Source: an uncultured Lachnospiraceae bacterium (GTDB lineage Bacteria > Bacillota > Clostridia > Lachnospirales > Lachnospiraceae). From it: 64,000 nt of DNA. A program made the translations under genes and the position numbers. This document shows positions 43,909 through 52,519 of the stretch, one piece after another (position 1 is the first letter of the stretch; each line of letters begins with the position of its first letter). The notes under the pieces were generated by a model. It saw only the letters and a list, made by a program, of their open reading frames with translations, was not told where the DNA came from and searched no databases. The stretch is taken from the NCBI GenBank assembly GCA_910577825.1, contig CAJTOK010000014.1:1-64000 (forward strand). The letters are read 5' to 3'.

Positions 43909-45324
43909 TTACTGTACACATATTACACCGCATACTTTGCTTTCCAGGTCTTTTAACTGCACAAACATATATTCCAGGGCTTTTAATGTACCTTTTCCTA
44001 ATTCCTCAATTATAACAACATTATTTTTATCACATAATTCAGTATACTTTGAATCCCCTTCAGCTAATGTTACTTTATTGCAGTTAATGCCACTTTTCTG
44101 GATTGCATCTGTTACTTGTTTCATACGTGATTTACCTGTTTCTGTTGTACAATTATCTATTATTGTAATTTCATTAAATCCATTTTTCTTGCAATATACA
44201 CTTACTTTTGCAACAATTATATCAAGCTGGCTTGTCTTGTCAGTCCCGACATCACCAAGTATAAGGCTTGCAATATTGTTTTTATTCTTGCCAAATGTTC
44301 CAAAAACCCTTGATAGCCCTTTATCTGTAATTTGTCTTTGTACAAATATTCTGCCATTAGACATAGTAAGTAAAACTATAGCCACTACCGAAATAAAACC
44401 GCCAGCCAGAATACCAACTATAATATATTTTAAACTTATTCCACTGCCAGTACCAGTTTCTTCTGTTTCTGGTTCACTTCCTGCAGTACCATTCTCTGCA
44501 ATTTCTGCATCTGTGCTGGTTATCTTTTCAAATAATGCAGTTTGTGTTTCAGTTAAAGCATTATATAATACCTGGTATTCATTATACAATGCAACGATTT
44601 GTGCATCATAAGTGCTTTTAACAGATGCCATGCCTGTATCTACAGTTTTATAAACACTTGATGAAATTTCTTCTAATGAATGGCTGTTATATTTCTTCTG
44701 TACTTCCTTCTCATAAAGTTTTACATGCTTAACAACCAGTGCCTGCAGTTCCTCACACTGTGCTTTATCTTTTCCATAAATTCTTACAGAAAGAATCCTG
44801 TTTAAATCATCGCCTTTTTCAAAGTTAGTTTCACTGTCATCATTTAAGTTTGCCCTTCCGCCAACATTCACAAATCCAATTAATTCCGCAAGGTTCTCTG
44901 CATCAATATCTCCTGGATATTCTTCTGCAATTTCATTAAATAACCCGCCATCAAACATATATGCAACATACATCTGGCGTATATACTTATTATCAATATT
45001 TTTATTTAACATAAAGTCAGTTCTTGCCATATCAACATCATACGGATTCAAGGACATATAAACAGATTCTTTTTCATATTCAGTCTTTTCATTAATTCTT
45101 TTCTGTACTGAAACCAGGTTATTAACTTTTGTAATTTCTGCTGGAGTTAATCCTTTGCTTAAATCTTCTACTGATACTTCTGCATTCTCTTTTTTATGTT
45201 TGTGCATGCCAAAAGCACCAGCCAGGACTGCAAACACAATACAGGATATAAGGACTATATGCCATTTCCTTAATATTTCCCACATTAGTACTCTTAAATC
45301 AATTATAACTTCGTCGTTTTCCAT
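43909..45324 (-). CDS. Wzz-like polysaccharide co-polymerase with degenerate BY-kinase-like C-terminus
   Basis: Second gene of the operon, 471 residues. One transmembrane helix at about 22-40, a large extracytoplasmic domain with helical arm, a Thr/Glu/Gly linker at 275-296, a second helix at about 299-321, then a cytoplasmic domain of about 150 residues. That domain contains LILGDVGTDKTSQLD (357-364 GDVGTDKT), which looks like a Walker A loop with Asp instead of the second Gly, and EITIIDNCT where the A' motif would be; no tyrosine cluster ends the chain. It is probably a regulator of chain length and not an active kinase. The tail parallels that of the fused protein downstream. Confidence 0.83.
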   Translation of the reverse strand: MENDEVIIDLRVLMWEILRKWHIVLISCIVFAVLAGAFGMHKHKKENAEVSVEDLSKGLTPAEITKVNNLVSVQKRINEKTEYEKESVYMSLNPYDVDMARTDFMLNKNIDNKYIRQMYVAYMFDGGLFNEIAEEYPGDIDAENLAELIGFVNVGGRANLNDDSETNFEKGDDLNRILSVRIYGKDKAQCEELQALVVKHVKLYEKEVQKKYNSHSLEEISSSVYKTVDTGMASVKSTYDAQIVALYNEYQVLYNALTETQTALFEKITSTDAEIAENGTAGSEPETEETGTGSGISLKYIIVGILAGGFISVVAIVLLTMSNGRIFVQRQITDKGLSRVFGTFGKNKNNIASLILGDVGTDKTSQLDIIVAKVSVYCKKNGFNEITIIDNCTTETGKSRMKQVTDAIQKSGINCNKVTLAEGDSKYTELCDKNNVVIIEELGKGTLKALEYMFVQLKDLESKVCGVICVQ

Positions 45325-45348
45325 TGTTACTCTCCTATCTTTAATTAA

Positions 45349-46758
45349 TTATTCTGCCCCTTTTCCAAATAATACCACCCATACTGTTTTTAATATAATT
45401 TTAAAATCCTGTCTTAAATTCCAGTTATCAATATACTCACAGTCCAGTTTTACTATTTCATCAAAGTCCGTTATGCTGCTTCTGCCGCTTACCTGCCAAA
45501 GACCTGTTAAACCGGGTTTTATGCTGACCCTTCTTCTGTGGTATGACTTATACATCTCAAATTCTGCTTCTGTAGGCGGACGTGTGCCCACAAGGCTCAT
45601 ATCACCTTTTATTATATTTATAGCCTGTGGAAGCTCATCTATACTAAGCTTTCTGATAATCTTCCCTGCAGGAAAAATTCTTGGGTCATCTTTTATTTTA
45701 AACATAAAATCACTGCCCATCTCATTTTCTTCCATAAGGCTGGCTTTTCTCTCTTCCGCATCCATATACATTGAACGGAATTTATATATTTCAAATCTCC
45801 TGCCATTCTTTCCTATACGTATCTGCTTAAACATTATAGGCCCTGGCGACTGTACTGCTATCCCTATAGCTACAAATGGAAGTGCAATGCACATACATAT
45901 AAATAATACTGCCCCTCCGCATATATCCATAATACGTTTAATTACTACATCACGTATATCATACTCATAGTTTGAATAGACTATGACCCCGTAGTTCCCT
46001 ATTGGCATAAACTGCTTCTGGCCGTATTCGTAGCCATATTCATGCAAATCCAGGTATATCTTTATTCCCATTGCATTAAGCCAGCCCATTATTTTCTCTC
46101 TAAGTTCATATTCCTTATATGGCATATAAATAAATGCCCCGTCAACAGGAATATTTTTAATTACTTCTTCCATATTATCCATATTGGCTATAACAGGAAC
46201 ACCATCAATATCTGTGCCTGTCAGGTCTTCATCAGTTAAAGCAATATATTCTGTACTTAAATAGTCAATTTTTTTAAGTTCACTTAAAACAGTTCCTGCA
46301 TTATGGCTGTCTGATATTAATACAATTTTCTCTGCATATGTTGTCATATATTTCTGCTGCAGTATTTTCTTTAAAACCAGATGCTCTATATATGTTCCTG
46401 ACAAAGCTATAACAAAGAAGTACCCTAACTGGAGCCTTGAATAATCACTGCCAAGTTTCATAAGATAAAAGTATGTCATTACACATGCTGCAACAATTAT
46501 GTATTGTTTAAATACCAGATAAGCTTCCCTTAACTTATCTCTTGTAAGGAAATCTGTATTAGTCCTGAAAAAAAGCTGCACTGCTATATATGCCAGTATA
46601 ATAAACCACCGTAATGCCGCATAATCTGCATTGGTCATTCCGCTTACTTGTATTGTGTCAAACCTTAGTACATTCGCAACAGAATATGCAGCCAGTATAA
46701 CTACTATATCAAGTAATATAGCCATATAGCCAGACAAAGTCCTTATCTTTTGATTCAT
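45349..46758 (-). CDS. Undecaprenyl-phosphate sugar phosphotransferase (polyprenyl glycosylphosphotransferase)
   Basis: First gene of the operon. The 469-residue enzyme transfers a sugar-1-phosphate to undecaprenyl phosphate to start the repeat unit. N-terminal half: four or five helices and a CoA-binding-like domain (VLISDSHNAGTVLSELKK). After a further helix comes the catalytic domain with FKQIRIGKNGRRFEIYKFRS, RKLSIDELPQAINII, MSLVGTRPP and PGLTGLWQVSGRS, all diagnostic of the WbaP/CpsE kind. The first sugar (galactose, glucose or other) cannot be read. A well-formed promoter lies just upstream. Confidence 0.95.
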   Translation of the reverse strand: MNQKIRTLSGYMAILLDIVVILAAYSVANVLRFDTIQVSGMTNADYAALRWFIILAYIAVQLFFRTNTDFLTRDKLREAYLVFKQYIIVAACVMTYFYLMKLGSDYSRLQLGYFFVIALSGTYIEHLVLKKILQQKYMTTYAEKIVLISDSHNAGTVLSELKKIDYLSTEYIALTDEDLTGTDIDGVPVIANMDNMEEVIKNIPVDGAFIYMPYKEYELREKIMGWLNAMGIKIYLDLHEYGYEYGQKQFMPIGNYGVIVYSNYEYDIRDVVIKRIMDICGGAVLFICMCIALPFVAIGIAVQSPGPIMFKQIRIGKNGRRFEIYKFRSMYMDAEERKASLMEENEMGSDFMFKIKDDPRIFPAGKIIRKLSIDELPQAINIIKGDMSLVGTRPPTEAEFEMYKSYHRRRVSIKPGLTGLWQVSGRSSITDFDEIVKLDCEYIDNWNLRQDFKIILKTVWVVLFGKGAE

Positions 46759-46806
46759 CTTTTTATCCTTTCATACCAATCCAATATTTAATTGTAAGCT
46801 CCACAT

Positions 46807-46835
46807 AGTATAACATGATGGTAATATCATTTCAA
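46807..46835 (-). promoter_or_regulatory. Promoter of the polysaccharide operon
   Basis: TTGAAA (46835-46830) and TATACT (46812-46807) on the minus strand with a 17-bp spacer. The -35 box overlaps the stop codon of the glycosylase gene. The start codon is 48 bp further on. Confidence 0.75.
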
Positions 46836-47680
46836 GTGGTGGATGTTTCTTTATTATTATTTTTAGCCGGTCTTTTTTCCCTTTTATAGAAAAATGTGTA
46901 TTGCTGGTACACTCCTGCATACTGTCCTGTCATCCATTCTGGCATTACACCGCCATATTCTTCATCTATTACTTTTTTCATCCATACGTCTACAGGGCAG
47001 GCATCAAGGTGGTGAAGCCCGAATAAGCATATACAATTAGCAACTTTTTTACCTATTCCTTTAAAACCCATAAGGTATTTCATGGAAGCTTCATAGTCAA
47101 GTTTTAAAAGTTCTTCTATAAAACCTGGTGACTGTTTCTGGTAACTGCATATTCCCCATATATATTCGTCACGGTATCCAAGCCCCAGTCCTGAAAGGCT
47201 TTCCCTTCCGCCATTTTTTTCTATATCTTCAAGGTATGGTACCATATAGATATCTGTACCCCTGAGTGCTTCTGTCTGCCGCATATATCTGCTGCACAAT
47301 GCTTCTATTCCCTTTTTAATACGCGGGATATTGTTATTTTGTGATATAATAAAGGAAATTATTGTTTCCCATATATCCTGTCTAAGTATTCTTATGCCTT
47401 TCCCATATTCTGCTGCACTTTTTAAGAATGTATCTTCTGGATTTATACACTGTACCAGCCCTTTGTAATCTGTACCAAGGTCAAAGTAATTATACCAGTA
47501 CTGCCTAAATTCTTCTTCAGTACATGAAAGCTCAAAATGGCTGCCTGTCTGTGCTATATCCAGATAATTCCCAAGGGCAGGTATGCGGTATTTGTAATTA
47601 TCAAGCTTTTTCCACCTGAAACACTGGCCTGAATCCGCTATCTGTTCTAAATCAAAGTATTCTATATCCTTTGTGACCAT
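46832..47680 (-). CDS. ogg: 8-oxoguanine DNA glycosylase (OGG1 type)
   Basis: Base-excision repair enzyme of about 282 residues in the OGG family found in clostridia and archaea. N-terminal beta domain with DSGQCFRWKK. The helix-hairpin-helix LMGFKGIGKKVANCICLFG carries the catalytic lysine, followed by LDACPVDVWMKK with the conserved Asp. The enzyme removes oxidised guanine and nicks the strand. The ATG at 47680 is chosen; AAAGG lies 13 bases upstream, which is far, while the TTG at 47692 lies too close. It follows the TIR gene by 27 bp. Confidence 0.93.
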   Translation of the reverse strand: MVTKDIEYFDLEQIADSGQCFRWKKLDNYKYRIPALGNYLDIAQTGSHFELSCTEEEFRQYWYNYFDLGTDYKGLVQCINPEDTFLKSAAEYGKGIRILRQDIWETIISFIISQNNNIPRIKKGIEALCSRYMRQTEALRGTDIYMVPYLEDIEKNGGRESLSGLGLGYRDEYIWGICSYQKQSPGFIEELLKLDYEASMKYLMGFKGIGKKVANCICLFGLHHLDACPVDVWMKKVIDEEYGGVMPEWMTGQYAGVYQQYTFFYKREKRPAKNNNKETSTT

Positions 47681-47707
47681 ATTTATAACCAAGCCTTTCT
47701 TTAAGTT

Positions 47708-50704
47708 TTAATCTGTAAATAAGTGGTATTTGTCCTTCTGGTAGTCTGTAAATTCTGCACCACCTATATATTCTTTTGCTTTTTTAATTATGCCTTCTGC
47801 TGTATAAAGCGGCACTTTATATAAAGTATGTGCCCCGTCATATACTATTATTTTACCATCACTTGTTGTTGTAACATAGTTGGGGATTTCTGCCACTACT
47901 TCACCTGCATTTGCTTTGCTGTAAATATATGCCGTATTAGAGCCCTTTGTTTTGCCTTCGCTTTTGGCATCACTGTCCTGGTACCATACTACAAAATATG
48001 GCAGGCTGTCTGTTGTCTGCACACCATATACCCCATTGCTGATTAATGATAAATCAAGGACTTTTTTCCAGTTTTCCATATCATAAACTTCGCTGTAATC
48101 ATTGAGGAAATACCTTCCGCCGCCAAAAAACATTGTACATGAATAATTCCCGGAACTGCCGCTGCAGACTGTTTTATTATCTTTAAGTGAATATACATAC
48201 CAGCCTGTGCCATCTTCTGTCCTGTAAAATATAAGTCCACGTCCTTCATGGAATGAATACAGTTCTGCATCTTCTATTATTTTCTCTTTGCCACCCAGGG
48301 TATCTTGTATACATATTTTATTACTGCTGCTAAATACCTTGTAACCGCCAATAGATATTCCTTTGACGTAGCCTCCAGGTATATTAGATTTCTCCATTAC
48401 CTTGCCTGTTGCAGCATCATATTTTAATAAATTGCCGCCATCTGATATAAATATAACAGAATTATCTTCATTATAGTAATAATATGAATTTTCATCATAC
48501 TCCATAAGAATATCTGAACCATCTATAGTATAATGTTTGTTTTCATTTGTATCATAATCGCGTATACTAAAATATGTACTGTCTGGTATATCTATCGTAA
48601 GATTTTCAAAAGAAGAATAGCCTAAATCTGAAATTAATGTAGTATTCCTGCGTTCCATTTTACCTGCATCAAATATTTCAAATACTCTCTGTGAGCCTCC
48701 CACAAATCCTATTAAAAAATTATCACCTGCTGCCGGGCATGTATACCATTTGCTGGGAAGCTGTTCTGTGCTGCTAAAAATAGGACAGCTTTCCACATCA
48801 TCCCTGTTTGTCTGCCTTCTGCTATAAATACGTATATCTTTTCCCCAGTAATCACGCAGGCACGCGTATTTATCATCTATATATACAAAATAAAATGGCT
48901 CTCCATTTCCTGCCTGTGTATTTATAAGGTTTTTGCCCTTTGTTTCATAAAAGTACATTGAACCATCTTCACAGGAAGCACCCAGATAACCATTTCCTGC
49001 GCATATTGAAATAACTTCTGATGCAAATGTGTGTTTCCAGACAATCTCCCCTGATTTGTTATCTACCTCATAAATTTTTGTGCCATGGTAATAAAAACAG
49101 GTCTGTTTATCTGATACTTCCATAGTTTTTAAATCCCAGTCTGCATCACAAAGATAATTCTCTTTCCCTTTATTTATATTGTATTCAACAATATGTTTAA
49201 GCCCTGCCTCTGTATCGGTTTTTAAAAAGCACAGTTTATATTCTGATGAAAATACAACTGCCTCGCATAAACCATGCTGGTTTAAAAATACATTTTCCCC
49301 TGATTTGGTATCAATAAGAAGAATACCGTTTATACTGGCAGTATTGGCAGATAAAGCAGCTGTCATGCTGTCAGCGCTTATATCATATAATGTGTATCCG
49401 ATATCCGGGCCAAGGCTGCATTCCAGTATATTTTCACCTTCCATGCTAAATGAATATAGATTCCCTGTTTCATAATCTATTGTTACAATTAAATCCTCTT
49501 TTGAGCTTACTTTTAATTCTGATGCTTTTTTTGTCTTAAAATTCTCTTTCCCTGTATATATATCTACAGATACAAGCCCGTCTTGTCCTGTATATATTAA
49601 TGTCCTGCTGTCAGAAAGCATATATGAACATCTTGTATAACCTGAATAAAATGACCTGTTTATTGAACCTGTACTATATGAACAAATCTTATTCCCGTTC
49701 TCAAGCGAATAAACTTCTATATGCCTTTGCAGCATATTGTTGGCAGCATAATCATATCTTTCAATAAGTATGGTTTTCTGGTCATTGCCCACCTGTACTT
49801 TTGTATCATAGGCTTCCTGTTCCATATCAAACAGCATGTCTGTCTTATATCCAATATTAAAATCATATATGCCAAGTGCTTTTGTAAGATACCGCATTAC
49901 GCTTTCAACATATGGCCTTCCAGGTTCTTTTAAATTATCTGGAAGTGCTTCAAGTGCAAGCATGGCGGCTGTTTTCCTGTCACCATTGTTATATGCTTCA
50001 TTTGAATATTCTGCAAGGTAATATGACTGCCCTTTAAGTGTCTGCTGCATGGAATTACCAAGAGCCAGATAGGCTTCTTCAAGCTGGAGGTTTTTTCTTG
50101 TTACTACTATGGCAAATGTTCCTATTGAGATAGTAATAACTGATACAAGTGCTGTAACAAACTTACGCTGTCTTTCTTTCTGCCTTTGTTTTAAGTCATC
50201 ATAATCAACTTCAAGCATACCAGCCAGGAAACGGAATTTTTCACGTTTCAGGTTTCTAAGTATCTGGCTTTCAGACTTGCCTCTTATATCAACTGCAAGC
50301 GGCTCTATAGATATTATTTTGCCGTCCTGTTCAATTTCTGTAAGTATTTTAGGAAAGCTTTCAGCTGGCTCGCCTTCTGCAAGAATAACAATAATCCTTT
50401 CACGGCCACGTATTTTTATAAAATATTCCACTTCCTCCATGCACCAGGGTGAATCTTTAAACCTTCTGGTACATATTACTATAAGCCACTCTGTTTCATC
50501 AAGTGCTTTCTGGATTATTGCAGATAAATTACTTGCCGCTTTTAATTCTTCTGAATCACGGAATATTTTACCCATATTTTTCCTTCCCAGTGATTTGGCA
50601 AGTTTATGCGGTATATGGTATCTTTCTATATGCCTGTGTATCTGCATTGCTACTTTTTCATCTATTCCTCCATGACGGTAGCTTACAAATGCTGTATATT
50701 TCAT
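47708..50704 (-). CDS. TIR-domain membrane protein with C-terminal beta-propeller
   Basis: A 998-residue protein. Residues 1 to about 150 form a TIR domain: YTAFVSYRHGG, a middle KIFRDSEEL and the helix SPWCMEEVEYF, whose Glu corresponds to the catalytic Glu of TIR NADases. A single transmembrane helix lies at about 184-203, then a short helical repeat region (AMLALEALPDNL). About 700 residues of repeating beta strands follow (WD40/PQQ-like blades with motifs such as YDAATGKVMEKS and VDNKSGEIVWKH). The TIR side would be cytoplasmic and the propeller outside. GGGGGA precedes the start. The leader is the hairpin array at 50718-50850. The role could be sensing or defence; it is not established by sequence. 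Confidence 0.85.
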   Translation of the reverse strand: MKYTAFVSYRHGGIDEKVAMQIHRHIERYHIPHKLAKSLGRKNMGKIFRDSEELKAASNLSAIIQKALDETEWLIVICTRRFKDSPWCMEEVEYFIKIRGRERIIVILAEGEPAESFPKILTEIEQDGKIISIEPLAVDIRGKSESQILRNLKREKFRFLAGMLEVDYDDLKQRQKERQRKFVTALVSVITISIGTFAIVVTRKNLQLEEAYLALGNSMQQTLKGQSYYLAEYSNEAYNNGDRKTAAMLALEALPDNLKEPGRPYVESVMRYLTKALGIYDFNIGYKTDMLFDMEQEAYDTKVQVGNDQKTILIERYDYAANNMLQRHIEVYSLENGNKICSYSTGSINRSFYSGYTRCSYMLSDSRTLIYTGQDGLVSVDIYTGKENFKTKKASELKVSSKEDLIVTIDYETGNLYSFSMEGENILECSLGPDIGYTLYDISADSMTAALSANTASINGILLIDTKSGENVFLNQHGLCEAVVFSSEYKLCFLKTDTEAGLKHIVEYNINKGKENYLCDADWDLKTMEVSDKQTCFYYHGTKIYEVDNKSGEIVWKHTFASEVISICAGNGYLGASCEDGSMYFYETKGKNLINTQAGNGEPFYFVYIDDKYACLRDYWGKDIRIYSRRQTNRDDVESCPIFSSTEQLPSKWYTCPAAGDNFLIGFVGGSQRVFEIFDAGKMERRNTTLISDLGYSSFENLTIDIPDSTYFSIRDYDTNENKHYTIDGSDILMEYDENSYYYYNEDNSVIFISDGGNLLKYDAATGKVMEKSNIPGGYVKGISIGGYKVFSSSNKICIQDTLGGKEKIIEDAELYSFHEGRGLIFYRTEDGTGWYVYSLKDNKTVCSGSSGNYSCTMFFGGGRYFLNDYSEVYDMENWKKVLDLSLISNGVYGVQTTDSLPYFVVWYQDSDAKSEGKTKGSNTAYIYSKANAGEVVAEIPNYVTTTSDGKIIVYDGAHTLYKVPLYTAEGIIKKAKEYIGGAEFTDYQKDKYHLFTD

Positions 50705-50706
50705 AA

Positions 50707-50721
50707 TAATCCCCCATGCCG
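50707..50721 (+). repeat. 15-bp direct repeat, left copy
   Basis: TAATCCCCCATGCCG, identical to 50851-50865 and 144 bp away. On the minus strand this copy supplies the ribosome binding site of the TIR gene. Confidence 0.9.
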
Positions 50722-50850
50722 CCTAAAGGCGGCGCAAATAGCAAAACGGGTAAACCCGTTTGTGAAAAATGCTGGTTTTGCATTTTTCCTGTGTGAAATT
50801 TAATATATCTTAGGTAGCGTTTTTTGCTGCCTTAGATATATTTTTCACAC
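50718..50850. repeat. Array of four hairpins upstream of the TIR gene
   Basis: Four inverted repeats follow each other. 50718-50733 has a 6-bp GC stem with loop TAAA. 50744-50761 has a 7-bp stem with loop TAAA. 50765-50787 has an 8-bp stem with a 7-nt loop. 50791-50850 is a 60-nt long imperfect stem that ends exactly at the right-hand 15-bp repeat. The array fills the gap between the DHH gene and the TIR gene and would form in a transcript crossing it. It may be a mobile palindromic element or an attenuator; none of the stems is followed by a long T run on the minus strand. Confidence 0.8.
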
Positions 50851-50865
50851 TAATCCCCCATGCCG
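50851..50865 (+). repeat. 15-bp direct repeat, right copy
   Basis: Identical to 50707-50721. It lies between the fourth hairpin and the end of the DHH gene, so the pair brackets the hairpin array. Confidence 0.9.
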
Positions 50866-50869
50866 TTTT

Positions 50870-52444
50870 TTAAAATACTTCTTTATAGGTCTTAAAAAAT
50901 ATATCCCGCCTTACTACATATATATCATGTGGGTCATCTTCACGTACTACAAGGAAATCACCTTTCATACCACAGTAATACTTTGTTTCATCCCATGAAG
51001 TAAAGACCTTTATATTAGTTTCAAGCTCTTTTGCATATACCATGCTTTTGCCAGTTGCAACACATGTTTTCATATATTCCATAAGCTGGTATACATTGCC
51101 ACATATATTATCCCTTACAGTTGGTGCATATTCCATAATCATGTCAGGAGTCCCATCAATATATTTGTATGTCCTGTCAAACTTTTCCTTGCGTATAGGA
51201 TATACTTCACCCTCTATGCCTATCATAAAATACAGCCCTTCTTCTACTTTTAAGTTCACGTCCCCTTCAAGTGTACGTACAAGTACAGGCGTGCCTTCTT
51301 TTATAAAATCAGAGGCAGCTGCTACACCTATTACTACATCTTTCTTCTGGTACTTGCTTAATTCCTGCATATCTATATTATATGTCTTGGCATAAATAAC
51401 TTCAAAATCATTATGGTATTTATTAATCTTTTTTATTAAATAGTCTTTCATAGACATATTATTGTATTTTTTATTAAAAAGGTTGTCCGCTATAAAACCT
51501 CCTGCTTTAGCCAGATGCCCGCCGCCATTGCCAATGCCTTCACATAAATATTCCGCAAGTTCATTTGCTTTCACTTCTTTAATGCAGCTTCTGGCCGACA
51601 ATTTATACCCGCCCGGGTTTGGATTAAATGCAACACAGGTATTGACTTCTTCTACCTGGATTACAAAATCACTTATAATTCCTAATATATTAGGGTCACA
51701 CTGGCTTGCTTCTATTACTGAAAATTTATTTTCTTTGCAATATACCTGTTTAGTAAGGGCGGTACTCGCAATGTCCAGCTCTTTTAATGACAAGTTTGTA
51801 TTCATAAGCCTGAATAAAAGTGGTTCATTAATATTAAGGCTGTCCCTCATATCTTTGTCAAGCGGGTGGTATATTTCTTCAAACTGGTTAGTATCACTAT
51901 ATAACCCATAATATAATGCAGTTGAAAGATTTATATCAGCATCTATATCAAAGCCTGCTGCCCTTAATAAATCCCATACAACGGTGGAACAGCTTCCAAG
52001 GCTGCTCCTTATATAATAATTCTCATTCTGGATAATCCCACATTGGTGGTGGTCTATCATGGCAACTGCTTTAGCCTCAAATTTTGTAACATTGCCTGCC
52101 CCGTACTGGCAGTCAGCCGTAATAAGTATATCACATTCCGGAAGTTCTTTTACATATTTTACAGGAATACCAAGCTCTTTTACCATCATTACCAGATTTG
52201 GTTTAGTTATCTGGTTATGCCCTGTATATATAAATTCTGCCTGCTTTTTACAGCTTTCAAAATATCTGTATAAAGCATATCCGGATGCTAGTGCATCTGC
52301 ATCCGGATTATCATGGCATTGGATACAGATTTTACTGTATCCATGGAATTTTTTTAAAAACAGCCTGTCATCATCTAATGTTGTATTCCCGTTTTCATTT
52401 TCTTTTTCATCAATTTCTAATACAATGCGTAAATTTTCACCCAT
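50870..52444 (-). CDS. DHH-family phosphoesterase with a C-terminal duplicated extension
   Basis: Manganese-dependent phosphoesterase of the NrnA/RecJ-like group; relatives degrade short oligonucleotides, pAp or cyclic dinucleotides. The DHH domain shows HDNPDADALASG, ILITADCQ and MIDHHQCG; the DHHA1 domain has GNGGGHLAKAGG. The usual length is about 320-340 residues, but this protein has 524. The extra 170 hold two copies of a short motif: GLYFMIGIEGEVYPIRKEKF with DRTYK, and GDFLVVREDDPHDIYVVRRD with FKTYK. That motif resembles the PGDYG-type domain. Substrate not certain. It is upstream of the hairpin array and the TIR gene on the same strand. Confidence 0.85.
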   Translation of the reverse strand: MGENLRIVLEIDEKENENGNTTLDDDRLFLKKFHGYSKICIQCHDNPDADALASGYALYRYFESCKKQAEFIYTGHNQITKPNLVMMVKELGIPVKYVKELPECDILITADCQYGAGNVTKFEAKAVAMIDHHQCGIIQNENYYIRSSLGSCSTVVWDLLRAAGFDIDADINLSTALYYGLYSDTNQFEEIYHPLDKDMRDSLNINEPLLFRLMNTNLSLKELDIASTALTKQVYCKENKFSVIEASQCDPNILGIISDFVIQVEEVNTCVAFNPNPGGYKLSARSCIKEVKANELAEYLCEGIGNGGGHLAKAGGFIADNLFNKKYNNMSMKDYLIKKINKYHNDFEVIYAKTYNIDMQELSKYQKKDVVIGVAAASDFIKEGTPVLVRTLEGDVNLKVEEGLYFMIGIEGEVYPIRKEKFDRTYKYIDGTPDMIMEYAPTVRDNICGNVYQLMEYMKTCVATGKSMVYAKELETNIKVFTSWDETKYYCGMKGDFLVVREDDPHDIYVVRRDIFFKTYKEVF

Positions 52445-52474
52445 TTAATTCTCCTTCTTCCCATAACAAAACCA

Positions 52475-52497
52475 CTGGCAGGTATATACACTGCCAG
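52475..52497 (-). terminator. Hairpin after the BspA-like gene
   Basis: A perfect 7-bp stem, CTGGCAG with CTGCCAG, with a 9-nt loop, 23 bp after the stop of the surface protein. On the minus strand it is followed by TGGTTTTGTT. Moderate strength. Confidence 0.65.
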
Positions 52498-52519
52498 CAG
52501 CTTATTTTAACCTTAATTA

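Noticed and set aside
50718..50850. CRISPR-like or terminator array
   Set aside because: The units are different hairpins with no common repeat and spacer pattern, and lack T runs after each stem; no other CRISPR-like array was seen in the window.
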